DNA of 60,252 bases from assembly GCA_948956705.1 (NCBI GenBank), contig CARCZS010000016.1, forward strand, positions 1 through 60,252. Direction: 5' to 3'. This DNA comes from an uncultured Phocaeicola sp. (GTDB taxonomy: Bacteria > Bacteroidota > Bacteroidia > Bacteroidales > Bacteroidaceae). The first letter of the stretch is position 1, and the number at the start of each line of letters is the position of its first letter. This document shows, piece by piece, positions 9,813 through 17,112 of the stretch. A program made the position numbers and the translations under genes. The notes below the pieces were generated by a model. That model had not been told where the DNA came from. It ran no database searches and saw nothing but the letters and a program-made list of their open reading frames with translations.

Positions 9813-10664
9813 ATGGATGTAATTTCAATAATAGGGGTAAGCCGTGGAAATGAATATTCCCCCAATCATGTAGACAATGATGCCGCCATATTTAATAAGG
9901 TGACGGAGGAATTGCGGCGGTTGGGCTGTGAGGTGAAAGTTTATGCGGAGAAAGATTTCGTGGAACAGGGTGTCAAGGGAGATATCATTTTTGATATGGC
10001 CCGTGATAAGGTAACGATAGCTCGTTTGAGGTCTTTGGAGGATGAAGGTGCATTGGTGATAAACTCTGCCTACGGTATAGATAATTGTGTGCGTAAGCCA
10101 ATGACAGAATTACTTATAAAGAACGGGGTTCCTCATCCGCAAAGTTTTATAATTTCTACGGCAGATGAGTATTTGGAAAATTATTATCCTTGTTGGGTGA
10201 AACGAGGTGACTCTCACGCTATGGTGAAAGAAGATGTTGCCTACGCCACCTGTAAGGAAGAAGTAGAAAATATATTGGCTGATTTCCGTAAACGCGGTAT
10301 TCCTGTTGCAGTCATAAACGAACATTTGCAAGGTGACTTGGTAAAATTCTACGGAGTGCATGGAACCGATTTTTTTTATTGGTTTTATCCCTCTCCTTGT
10401 TCGCACAGCAAGTTTGGTCTGGAGAAAATAAATGGGATAGCTAAAGGAATTCCTTTTAGCGTAGAGGAATTGAAAATACAAAGTGATAAAGCTGCCGAGG
10501 CGCTGAATGTGCCCATTTACGGAGGTGATTGTGTGATTTCAGCTGATGGCACACTGCGAATAATCGATTTTAACGACTGGCCCAGCTTTGCCCGTTGCCG
10601 TGAGGAAGCGGGAGGTAAAATTGCAGAGTGCATTTATAAACGGGCTAAAAAGCAAATGAAATAA
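9813..10664 (+). CDS. ATP-grasp family protein in the inositol-lipid locus
   Basis: This 283-residue protein looks like an ATP-grasp enzyme. A pre-grasp domain covers residues about 1-105, with a central ATP-binding region after it (WVKRGDSH near 130, EHLQGDLVKFYGV near 170). The metal site is GGDCVI...RIIDFNDWPSF (residues about 234-255), where Asp, Asp and Asn match the usual Mg ligands. The IDxNxFPxY-like ending resembles that of inositol tris/tetrakisphosphate kinases of the ITPK type, as well as RimK-like ligases. Lying between a nucleotidyltransferase and a phosphatidyltransferase near inositol-phosphate synthase, it may phosphorylate or ligate a group to inositol. That is inference; no family name can be given with certainty. 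Confidence 0.65.
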   Translation: MDVISIIGVSRGNEYSPNHVDNDAAIFNKVTEELRRLGCEVKVYAEKDFVEQGVKGDIIFDMARDKVTIARLRSLEDEGALVINSAYGIDNCVRKPMTELLIKNGVPHPQSFIISTADEYLENYYPCWVKRGDSHAMVKEDVAYATCKEEVENILADFRKRGIPVAVINEHLQGDLVKFYGVHGTDFFYWFYPSPCSHSKFGLEKINGIAKGIPFSVEELKIQSDKAAEALNVPIYGGDCVISADGTLRIIDFNDWPSFARCREEAGGKIAECIYKRAKKQMK

Positions 10665-10671
10665 AAAAGAC

Positions 10672-11622
10672 ATGAGTACAGAAAGTGAGAAGAAAGGAAT
10701 AGAGGCTTCTTTCAAATCCATGGACACAGAGGAGTTCCTGGATATTTATTTCAACCGTCCCATAGGTTATGCATGGGCATTATTTTTTAAAAAACTAAAG
10801 GTACACCCTAATGTGGTAACCATTTTTTCTATCATTTTAGGTATAGGTGCTGGTGTGATGTTTTATTATCCTGATATGAAACATACTCTTTTGGGTATAC
10901 TTTTGTTGATGTGGGCGAATCATTATGACAGTGCGGATGGACAATTGGCGCGTTTGACAGGACAGAAAACCCAGTGGGGGCGTATGTTGGATGGATTTGC
11001 CGGTGATATTTGGTTCTTTACCATTTATGCGGCAATTTGTCTCAGACTGATGAACCAACCCATGCCGTTTCATATTGGTGACGGCATGCATTGGGGTATT
11101 TTTATTTGGATATTGGCTATTGTTTCGGGTACTGTTTGTCATAGCAAACAATGTACATTGGCGGATTATTATCGTAATATTCATTTATACTTTTTAAAAG
11201 GGAAAAGCGGAAGCGAATTGGATAATTTCAAACAACAGCGTGAAATCTTCTACAGTCTGCCGTGGAAGGGAAACTTCTGGTGGAAAGCTTTCTTGTATTT
11301 CTATGGTAATTATACACGTCAGCAGGAAAGAATGACTCCTAATTTCCAACTGTTTTATGCATTGGTGAAGGAAAAGTATGGAGACAATATTCCACAGGAA
11401 TTACGGGATGAATTTCGTGCGGCTAGCAAACCTTTGATGAAATATACCAATATCTTGACTTTTAATACACGTGCCATTGCTCTATATATCAGTTTGTTGA
11501 TTGGCGAACCATGGTTGTATTTTGTGTTCGAGGTTGTTGTGATGACCTCTTTGTTTGTATATATGCGTCATTGCCATGAGGCGATTTGCGCACGATTGTA
11601 TCATAAATACATAACGAAGTGA
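10672..11622 (+). CDS. CDP-alcohol phosphatidyltransferase (phosphatidylinositol-type)
   Basis: The 316-residue membrane protein has the full family signature D-x2-D-G-x2-A-R-x8-G-x3-D-x3-D at residues about 86-112 (begins DSADGQLAR, ends DGFAGD). The motif binds the CDP group and metal, and these enzymes move a phospho-alcohol from a CDP carrier to a lipid or alcohol. It has several hydrophobic helices and a C-terminus longer than the roughly 200 residues of small family members. With MIP synthase nearby it is the likely inositol-lipid synthase. Whether the CDP rides on diacylglycerol or on inositol is open. The next gene starts with GTG inside its stop codon (GTGA), so translation is probably coupled. 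Confidence 0.85.
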   Translation: MSTESEKKGIEASFKSMDTEEFLDIYFNRPIGYAWALFFKKLKVHPNVVTIFSIILGIGAGVMFYYPDMKHTLLGILLLMWANHYDSADGQLARLTGQKTQWGRMLDGFAGDIWFFTIYAAICLRLMNQPMPFHIGDGMHWGIFIWILAIVSGTVCHSKQCTLADYYRNIHLYFLKGKSGSELDNFKQQREIFYSLPWKGNFWWKAFLYFYGNYTRQQERMTPNFQLFYALVKEKYGDNIPQELRDEFRAASKPLMKYTNILTFNTRAIALYISLLIGEPWLYFVFEVVVMTSLFVYMRHCHEAICARLYHKYITK

Positions 11623-12620
11623 AAAGTAAGTATAGAAATATATTCCTGATGTTTGGAATTGCAGCCATCGTAGTGATGCTTTGTTCTTTTGATATGGAGT
11701 ATGATGAACTACTGGCTAATTTGCGCCGGGCGGGAATGTGGTTGCCGGCTGTGGTAGGGTTATGGATTATTATTTATCTGTTCAATACCCTTTCTTGGTA
11801 TATTATCATCCGGGATGGAAAAAAGGGAACACCTATTCCATTTTGGAAAGTTTATAAACTGACAGTTTCCGGATTTGCACTGAATTATGCCACCCCGGTG
11901 GGATTGATGGGAGGAGAGCCTTACCGCATTATGGAGCTGACTCCTTATGTTGGGGCCAGTAAGGCAACTTCATCAGTAATTCTTTATGTGATGATGCATA
12001 TTTTCTCGCATTTTTGTTTTTGGTTTTTTTCTATCTTTTTGTATCTGGCTCTACGTCCGGTAGATATTGCCATGGGAACTATATTGGCTGTTGTGGGGGC
12101 GGTTTCTCTTTTAGCCATTTATTTTTTTATGAAAGGTTACAAGAATGGTATGGCTGTCCGTACTTTAAAATTGCTTCAGCATATTCCTTTTGTCAAAGAA
12201 TGGGCTAAACGTTTTTCGGAAAATAAACGCGAGGCTTTGGAACGTGTGGACAGTCAGATAGCTGAACTGCATAAACAGCGTAGATCTACGTTTTATGCCT
12301 CGTTAAGTCTGGAATTCATGGCTCGGATTATAGGATGTCTGGAAGTGTATTTCATATTGAATATTCTGACAACGGATGTCAGTTTTCCAGCTTGTATTTT
12401 AATCATGGCATTTACTTCTTTGTTTGCCAATTTGTTCTTTTTCTCGCCTATGCAATTGGGCGCACGTGAAGGAGGCTTTGCTTTGGCGGTAGGAGGATTG
12501 GCTATTCCGGGAGCTTTTGGGGTTTATACCGGATTGATAACCCGTGTACGTGAATTGATTTGGATTGTAATTGGTGTGTTGTTGATGAAAGTCGGCAATG
12601 GTACACCTGCTAATAAGTAA
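11619..12620 (+). CDS. Lysylphosphatidylglycerol synthetase-like flippase-domain protein
   Basis: This 333-residue protein begins at a GTG overlapping the previous stop and has about eight hydrophobic segments. It matches the flippase-like integral membrane domain of the lysyl-PG synthase/AglD family (UPF0104). Recognisable stretches are FALNYATPVGLMGGEPYR near residue 87 and SPMQLGAREGGFALAVGGL near 278. It has no aminoacyl-transfer domain. Members are thought to move lipids across the inner membrane, but this is not proven for this branch. Tight coupling to the phosphatidyltransferase suggests it handles the lipid that enzyme makes. Confidence 0.8.
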   Translation: MKSKYRNIFLMFGIAAIVVMLCSFDMEYDELLANLRRAGMWLPAVVGLWIIIYLFNTLSWYIIIRDGKKGTPIPFWKVYKLTVSGFALNYATPVGLMGGEPYRIMELTPYVGASKATSSVILYVMMHIFSHFCFWFFSIFLYLALRPVDIAMGTILAVVGAVSLLAIYFFMKGYKNGMAVRTLKLLQHIPFVKEWAKRFSENKREALERVDSQIAELHKQRRSTFYASLSLEFMARIIGCLEVYFILNILTTDVSFPACILIMAFTSLFANLFFFSPMQLGAREGGFALAVGGLAIPGAFGVYTGLITRVRELIWIVIGVLLMKVGNGTPANK

Positions 12621-12624
12621 GATA

Positions 12625-13347
12625 ATGGATACATTGAAAAATATTCAGGGAGTTATATTTGATTATGGCGGTACGATAGATACGAACAGCTGTCATTGGG
12701 CGGAAGTGTTGTGGACTAAGTATATGGAACATCAGGTGCCGGTGGATAAGGAAAGTTTCCGTGAGGCATACGTTTTTGGAGAAAGGGCGTTGGCTAAATA
12801 TCCTTTTGTCCAGCCTTGGCATAATTTTCATGATGTGCTTTCTATCAAGACTAAACTTCAGGTGGAATGGTTGGCGGAACAGAGAAAGTTGCCTATGGAT
12901 GAGTTGCAACTGCAATCTTATGCAGTGAAAGTGGCAGACAGCTGTTATGGCTATGTGTTGGATATATTGCAGGTTACACGCCCGGTAGTGAAGGAGTTGG
13001 CTAAGAGGTATAGGTTGGTGTTGGTTTCTAATTTTTATGGCAATATACAGACTATTTTAAAGGATTTCGGACTTTTGGATTTCTTTGATGAGATAATTGA
13101 ATCCTCTGTAGTGGGTGTTCGTAAGCCGGATCCTGCTATCTATAGACTTGGAGTAGATGCTATGGGATTTGCGGCAGAGAATGTGCTGGTGGTCGGAGAT
13201 TCTTTCTCAAAAGATGTTGTTCCGGCCAAAGCTGTAGGTTGTCGCGTTGCCTGGTTGAAAGGAGAAGGTTGGGGAGGAGAAGTTATAGACGAATCTGTTC
13301 CTGATGTAATTATTACGGACTTGGCTCAATTGCTTGCATTATTGTAA
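12625..13347 (+). CDS. HAD superfamily hydrolase, candidate inositol-lipid or inositol-phosphate phosphatase
   Basis: An open frame begins at 12598, but the ATG at 12625 (MDTLKNIQGVIFDYG) avoids overlap with the flippase gene and gives 240 residues. HAD motifs are present: nucleophile Asp13 in FDYGGT, the Ser of VSNFYGN, the Lys of RKPDPAIY and the acidic VVGDSFSKD. The residue two after the nucleophile is Gly rather than Asp, as in some HAD phosphatases such as the YihX type. It follows the lipid genes by 4 nt, so a phosphatase step in inositol-lipid or inositol-phosphate handling is likely but inferred. Confidence 0.75.
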   Translation: MDTLKNIQGVIFDYGGTIDTNSCHWAEVLWTKYMEHQVPVDKESFREAYVFGERALAKYPFVQPWHNFHDVLSIKTKLQVEWLAEQRKLPMDELQLQSYAVKVADSCYGYVLDILQVTRPVVKELAKRYRLVLVSNFYGNIQTILKDFGLLDFFDEIIESSVVGVRKPDPAIYRLGVDAMGFAAENVLVVGDSFSKDVVPAKAVGCRVAWLKGEGWGGEVIDESVPDVIITDLAQLLALL

Positions 13348-13353
13348 TAGGAT

Positions 13354-14553
13354 ATGGAAATACAAAGACACGCATTGGTGAAAAGGGACTATTTAGTTCC
13401 TTTTGTTTTAGTAACCTCTTTGTTCTTTTTATGGGGATTCGCACATGCTATTCTTGATGTATTGAACAAACATTTTCAAGAGGTGATGGATATTACCCGT
13501 ACTCATTCGGCAATGGTACAGGTGATGTTTTATCTAGGCTATTTCATAATGGCTATTCCGGCAGGATTGTTTATAACCAAATATGGATATCGTAAGGGAG
13601 TTGTTTTCGGATTGTTGCTTTATGGAATCGGGTCCTTGATGTTTATTCCCGGCGAGTATTGGATGTCATTTGAATTTTTCCTGTTCTCTTTGTTTGTCAT
13701 TGCTTGCGGTTTGGTCTTTTTGGAAACAGCTGCAAATCCTTATATGACAGAACTGGGGGATAGGGAAACAGCTGCCAGTCGGTTGAACCTGGCCCAGTCT
13801 TTTAATGGGCTAGGATGTATTTGTGGTCCTTTAGTAGGAGGACTGTTATTGTTCTCGGGGAAGGGAGAAGCAAATATCTCGTATCCTTATATGTTGATGG
13901 GAGTGGTTGTACTGGCAGTGGGATTTATTTTTTCCCGTATCAAACTTCCGGAGATTGTTCATGTTGACGATTTGGCTGACGGAGAAACGGTTAAGAGAAG
14001 TTTATGGTCGCATAAATTATTCTTATTCGGAATAGTGGCACTATTCAGTTATGAGATAGCGGAGATTTCTATTAATAGTTTTTTTATCAATTATGTGGTG
14101 GATGACGGGTGGATGAATGCTCGGGATGCGGCGGTAGTACTTTCTTTCGGTGGACTTGGATTGTTTATGTGCGGACGTTTTGCCGGTAGTTGGATCATGC
14201 AGCGAATCCGTGCGGAGAGAGTTCTGCTATGCTGTGCTTTGGGGACGGTAATGGCTACTTTTCTTATCGTTTGTAATTTAGGAAAGATTTCATTAATAGC
14301 CTTGTTTTTGGTATACGTGTTCGAAGCCATCATGTTTCCCACTATTTTTGCCATATCTTTGAAGGGATTGGGTGGAAAGACCAAACGGGCTTCTTCCTTC
14401 CTTATGATGTCTCCCGTAGGAGGGGCTGTTGGTCCTGTGCTGATGGGTTATGTGGCAGATAATAGTACCATGTCCTTATCATTCATCATACCATTTGTTT
14501 CTTTTTGTATTGTGTTATTCTATTCGTGGTATGCTGACGTGGAAAGAAACTGA
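13354..14553 (+). CDS. FucP-like MFS sugar or polyol transporter
   Basis: The 399-residue protein has 12 likely membrane segments and the pattern of the fucose:H+ symporter family (FHS). It starts with FLWGFAHAILDVLNKHFQEV after the first turn, and LETAANPYMTELG near residue 125 is a family hallmark. FucP-type carriers import fucose, other sugars or polyols with protons. Position between the lipid genes and the PfkB and MIP synthase genes suggests myo-inositol or a related compound as substrate, which is inference only. A hairpin at 14561-14594 ends the unit. The start lies 6 nt after the HAD stop, so it belongs to the same operon. Confidence 0.85.
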   Translation: MEIQRHALVKRDYLVPFVLVTSLFFLWGFAHAILDVLNKHFQEVMDITRTHSAMVQVMFYLGYFIMAIPAGLFITKYGYRKGVVFGLLLYGIGSLMFIPGEYWMSFEFFLFSLFVIACGLVFLETAANPYMTELGDRETAASRLNLAQSFNGLGCICGPLVGGLLLFSGKGEANISYPYMLMGVVVLAVGFIFSRIKLPEIVHVDDLADGETVKRSLWSHKLFLFGIVALFSYEIAEISINSFFINYVVDDGWMNARDAAVVLSFGGLGLFMCGRFAGSWIMQRIRAERVLLCCALGTVMATFLIVCNLGKISLIALFLVYVFEAIMFPTIFAISLKGLGGKTKRASSFLMMSPVGGAVGPVLMGYVADNSTMSLSFIIPFVSFCIVLFYSWYADVERN

Positions 14554-14560
14554 AATGAAT

Positions 14561-14594
14561 AATCCCGATACAGTTGTTAGGCTTTATCGGGATT
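14561..14594. terminator. Bidirectional hairpin between the transporter and PfkB genes
   Basis: AATCCCGATA (14561-14570) pairs perfectly with TATCGGGATT (14585-14594), with a 14-nt loop. It sits 7 bases past the transporter stop and 12 bases from the stop of the converging kinase gene, so it can end both transcripts. Confidence 0.75.
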
Positions 14595-14606
14595 GTCCAT
14601 TTCTTC

Positions 14607-15503
14607 TTAAATTTTTTCAGCTTTTAAAGAACTGGTTCGGATGATATTCCATACATCCTCTTCGGTTTTGCTGAAAGGACCGGATGCCTCTAGTTTCAGT
14701 GTCGACATAGCTGCTGCAAAACAACCGGCTTCTTCATAGGAAGCCCCTTTATTACGCATATATAAATATCCGGTAGCATAAGTATCTCCACAGCCAGTGG
14801 CATCTACTATGTCTTTAGGAGGATAGGCAGGGATTTTATGAAATGTACCTTCCGCATAAATTATAGACCCTAAGCTTCCCAATGTAATCAATACCTCTTT
14901 TACTCCCCATTCTGCTAGTTGTAGGGCAGCTTGTTTTATGTCTGTCTGACCGGTAAGCACTTCCATTTCATGTTCATTTACCTTTAGAATGTCAATATAT
15001 TTTAGTGCTTCTACTTTGTCTGTCCAATCTATCGGATAAACTTTTTCCCCTCGGACTTCACGTAAGTACCCTTGTGCATCTACAGCTAATATACCTTTGG
15101 TAGAAAGATATTTCACAACGTCCAAAGAGAAATCATCTGCTAAAAGACTTCCCAAATGAAAAATATGAGCATTTATGTTCTCTAGTTGTTCTACGGTGAA
15201 GGGATCGGCTTTAGCCAATACCCGCTGACTGCGGTTGTCTTGATTCTCACCGTATGTATTCTCAAAATACACTGTCCGGTGACTAGGAATAACAGTAACT
15301 TTGATGCCTTTAGCACGAATATCTTCAACAGCTTTAAATTCACTTGGAGCTAGTGCCGTGACCAGCTGATAATGCTTTGTATCCTTTAAGTGACTGATTC
15401 CGTGTGAGAAATAATAAGAAGTCCCGCCGGGCATATAAGTCGTTTTTCTGGGTGTTACTATTTTATCTAATGTAATGTGACCTATGCAACAAATATCATT
15501 CAT
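14607..15503 (-). CDS. PfkB family carbohydrate kinase, candidate inositol kinase
   Basis: The 298-residue protein shows both PfkB signatures. The N-terminal one is PGGTSYYFSHGISHL (residues about 25-39), and the C-terminal one DATGCGDTYATGYLY near residue 232 carries the anion-hole GCGD with its catalytic Asp. It has no signal peptide and should be cytoplasmic. Family members phosphorylate sugars, nucleosides and, in some plants and archaea, myo-inositol. It is divergent from MIP synthase and convergent with the FucP-like carrier, so inositol is a plausible substrate. A sugar kinase is the main alternative. CAAAGCTA at 15526-15533 reads TAGCTTTG, a -7 box for this gene. Confidence 0.8.
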   Translation of the reverse strand: MNDICCIGHITLDKIVTPRKTTYMPGGTSYYFSHGISHLKDTKHYQLVTALAPSEFKAVEDIRAKGIKVTVIPSHRTVYFENTYGENQDNRSQRVLAKADPFTVEQLENINAHIFHLGSLLADDFSLDVVKYLSTKGILAVDAQGYLREVRGEKVYPIDWTDKVEALKYIDILKVNEHEMEVLTGQTDIKQAALQLAEWGVKEVLITLGSLGSIIYAEGTFHKIPAYPPKDIVDATGCGDTYATGYLYMRNKGASYEEAGCFAAAMSTLKLEASGPFSKTEEDVWNIIRTSSLKAEKI

Positions 15504-15525
15504 ACCTATTTATATTAAACGGTCG

Positions 15526-15584
15526 CAAAGCTACAAAAAAAACTAGAAAAAGCATGGAAGTTTTCAAAAGAAGGTGTAACTTTG
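15526..15584. promoter_or_regulatory. Divergent promoter boxes for the PfkB kinase and MIP synthase
   Basis: On the minus strand TAGCTTTG (15533 down to 15526) serves the kinase gene. On the plus strand TAACTTTG (15577-15584) lies 55 nt before the preferred MIP synthase start. Both fit the Bacteroides -7 consensus TAnnTTTG; -33 boxes are not obvious. Confidence 0.5.
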
Positions 15585-15638
15585 GCACAAATTATCTTAA
15601 TCTCTGCTATGAGATGCAATTTTAACAAAGAAATTAGA

Positions 15639-16946
15639 ATGGAAAAAATGAATGTGAAACCGGCAACCGGTAAATTAGGCGTTCTTTGTGTTGGATTGGG
15701 CGCTGTTACTTCAACTTTTATGACAGGTGTGCTGATGGCTCGTAAGGGATTGGCAAAACCTGTCGGATCTATGACTCAATATGATAAAATGCGTGTTGGC
15801 CGTGGAGAGAATAAAAAGTATTTGCATTATGGTGAAATTGTTCCATTGGCAAACTTAAATGACATTGTGTTTGGTGCATGGGATGTTTATCCGGCTAATG
15901 CTTACGAATCAGCAGTCAATGCTGAGGTTTTAAAAGAGAAAGATATTAATCCTGTAAAGGATGAATTGGAGAAAATAGTTCCAATGAAAGCTGCTTTCGA
16001 CCACAACTATGCTAGTCGTCTGGATGGTGATAATGTGAAAGATTGCAAGAATCGTTGGGATATGATGGAACAGTTGCGTGAAGATATCCGCAATTTTAAA
16101 GTGGCTAACAATTGTGACCGTATTGTCGTTCTTTGGGCTGCTTCTACAGAGATTTATGTTCCTGTTGATGAAAAAATACACGGAACATTGGCGGCATTGG
16201 AACAGGCTATGAAAGATGATGATAAGGCTCATATCGCTCCGTCTATGTGCTATGCTTATGCTGCACTGTCGGAAGGATGTCCTTTCATTATGGGAGCACC
16301 TAATACAACTGTTGATATTCCTGCTATGTGGGAGTTGGCTGAAAAGACTAAAATGCCTATTGCCGGCAAGGATTTCAAGACGGGTCAAACGTTGGTTAAA
16401 TCAGGTTTCGCACCGATTATTGGAACCCGTTGTTTAGGCTTGGACGGTTGGTTCTCTACAAACATTTTAGGTAATCGTGATGGTTTGGTGTTAGATGAGC
16501 CGGCTAACTTCCACACGAAGGAGGTCAGCAAATTATCTACACTGGAATCTATTCTTGTTCCGGAAGATCAGCCGGACTTGTATACAGACTACTATCATAA
16601 AGTACGTATCAATTACTATCCGCCTCGTAATGATAATAAAGAAGGTTGGGATAATATTGATATCTTCGGATGGATGGGGTATCCAATGCAGATTAAGATT
16701 AATTTCCTTTGCCGTGATTCAATTCTTGCTGCTCCTCTGTGCTTGGACCTTGTATTGTTGAGTGACCTGGCTGCACGTGCAGGACGTTTTGGTATCCAAC
16801 GTTTCTTGAGTTTCTTCTTGAAGAGTCCGATGCATGATTATACTGAAAACGAAATTCCTGTCAATCACCTCTTCCAGCAGTATGCTATTTTGAAAAATGC
16901 CATTCGTGAAATGGGTGGTTATGAGGCCGATCAAGAAATCGACTAA
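15639..16946 (+). CDS. myo-Inositol-1(3)-phosphate synthase
   Basis: This enzyme converts glucose-6-phosphate to inositol phosphate with NAD, the first step in making inositol. The frame is open from 15582, but the ATG at 15639 (MEKMNVKPATGKLG) lies properly behind the promoter box and gives 435 residues. Diagnostic stretches are LGVLCVGLGAVTSTFMTG (NAD-binding Rossmann turn), the FGAWDVYPANAYESA region, AGKDFKTGQTLVKSGFAP near residue 247, and DNKEGWDNIDIFGW near 331. It is of the short bacterial or archaeal type. B. thetaiotaomicron has a characterised homologue (BT_1526) supplying inositol lipids. A large hairpin follows the stop. Confidence 0.93.
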   Translation: MEKMNVKPATGKLGVLCVGLGAVTSTFMTGVLMARKGLAKPVGSMTQYDKMRVGRGENKKYLHYGEIVPLANLNDIVFGAWDVYPANAYESAVNAEVLKEKDINPVKDELEKIVPMKAAFDHNYASRLDGDNVKDCKNRWDMMEQLREDIRNFKVANNCDRIVVLWAASTEIYVPVDEKIHGTLAALEQAMKDDDKAHIAPSMCYAYAALSEGCPFIMGAPNTTVDIPAMWELAEKTKMPIAGKDFKTGQTLVKSGFAPIIGTRCLGLDGWFSTNILGNRDGLVLDEPANFHTKEVSKLSTLESILVPEDQPDLYTDYYHKVRINYYPPRNDNKEGWDNIDIFGWMGYPMQIKINFLCRDSILAAPLCLDLVLLSDLAARAGRFGIQRFLSFFLKSPMHDYTENEIPVNHLFQQYAILKNAIREMGGYEADQEID

Positions 16947-16969
16947 TTTATAACAGGATTTTTTATTCG

Positions 16970-17037
16970 GGCGTGGATTGCGCGGGTTTTCACGGTTTTT
17001 CTTTTAAAGACCGTATCTATCCGTGAAATCCACGTCT
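16970..17037. repeat. Long nested hairpin after MIP synthase (terminator or dispersed repeat)
   Basis: GCGTGGATT near 16971 pairs with AATCCACG near 17027-17034, and inside it TTTCACGG pairs with CCGTGAAA. A T-rich tail follows. The GCGGATTTT/CACGGATTTTTC style recalls short dispersed palindromes common in Bacteroides genomes. A related hairpin lies at 25636-25682. It probably acts as the MIP synthase terminator. Confidence 0.55.
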
Positions 17038-17064
17038 TATTTTTTATTTTTCTGCCATAATTTC

Positions 17065-17094
17065 TTGTTGTCTGCCTGAGAATTTGTAATTTTG
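17065..17094 (+). promoter_or_regulatory. Promoter of the sigma-54 activator operon
   Basis: TTG at 17065-17067 and TAATTTTG at 17087-17094 are 19 nt apart, a good fit to the Bacteroides housekeeping promoter. The ATG lies at 17113. The activator gene is thus probably driven by the main sigma factor, not by sigma-54. Confidence 0.6.
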
Positions 17095-17112
17095 TCATAT
17101 AATAGAGTGAAT

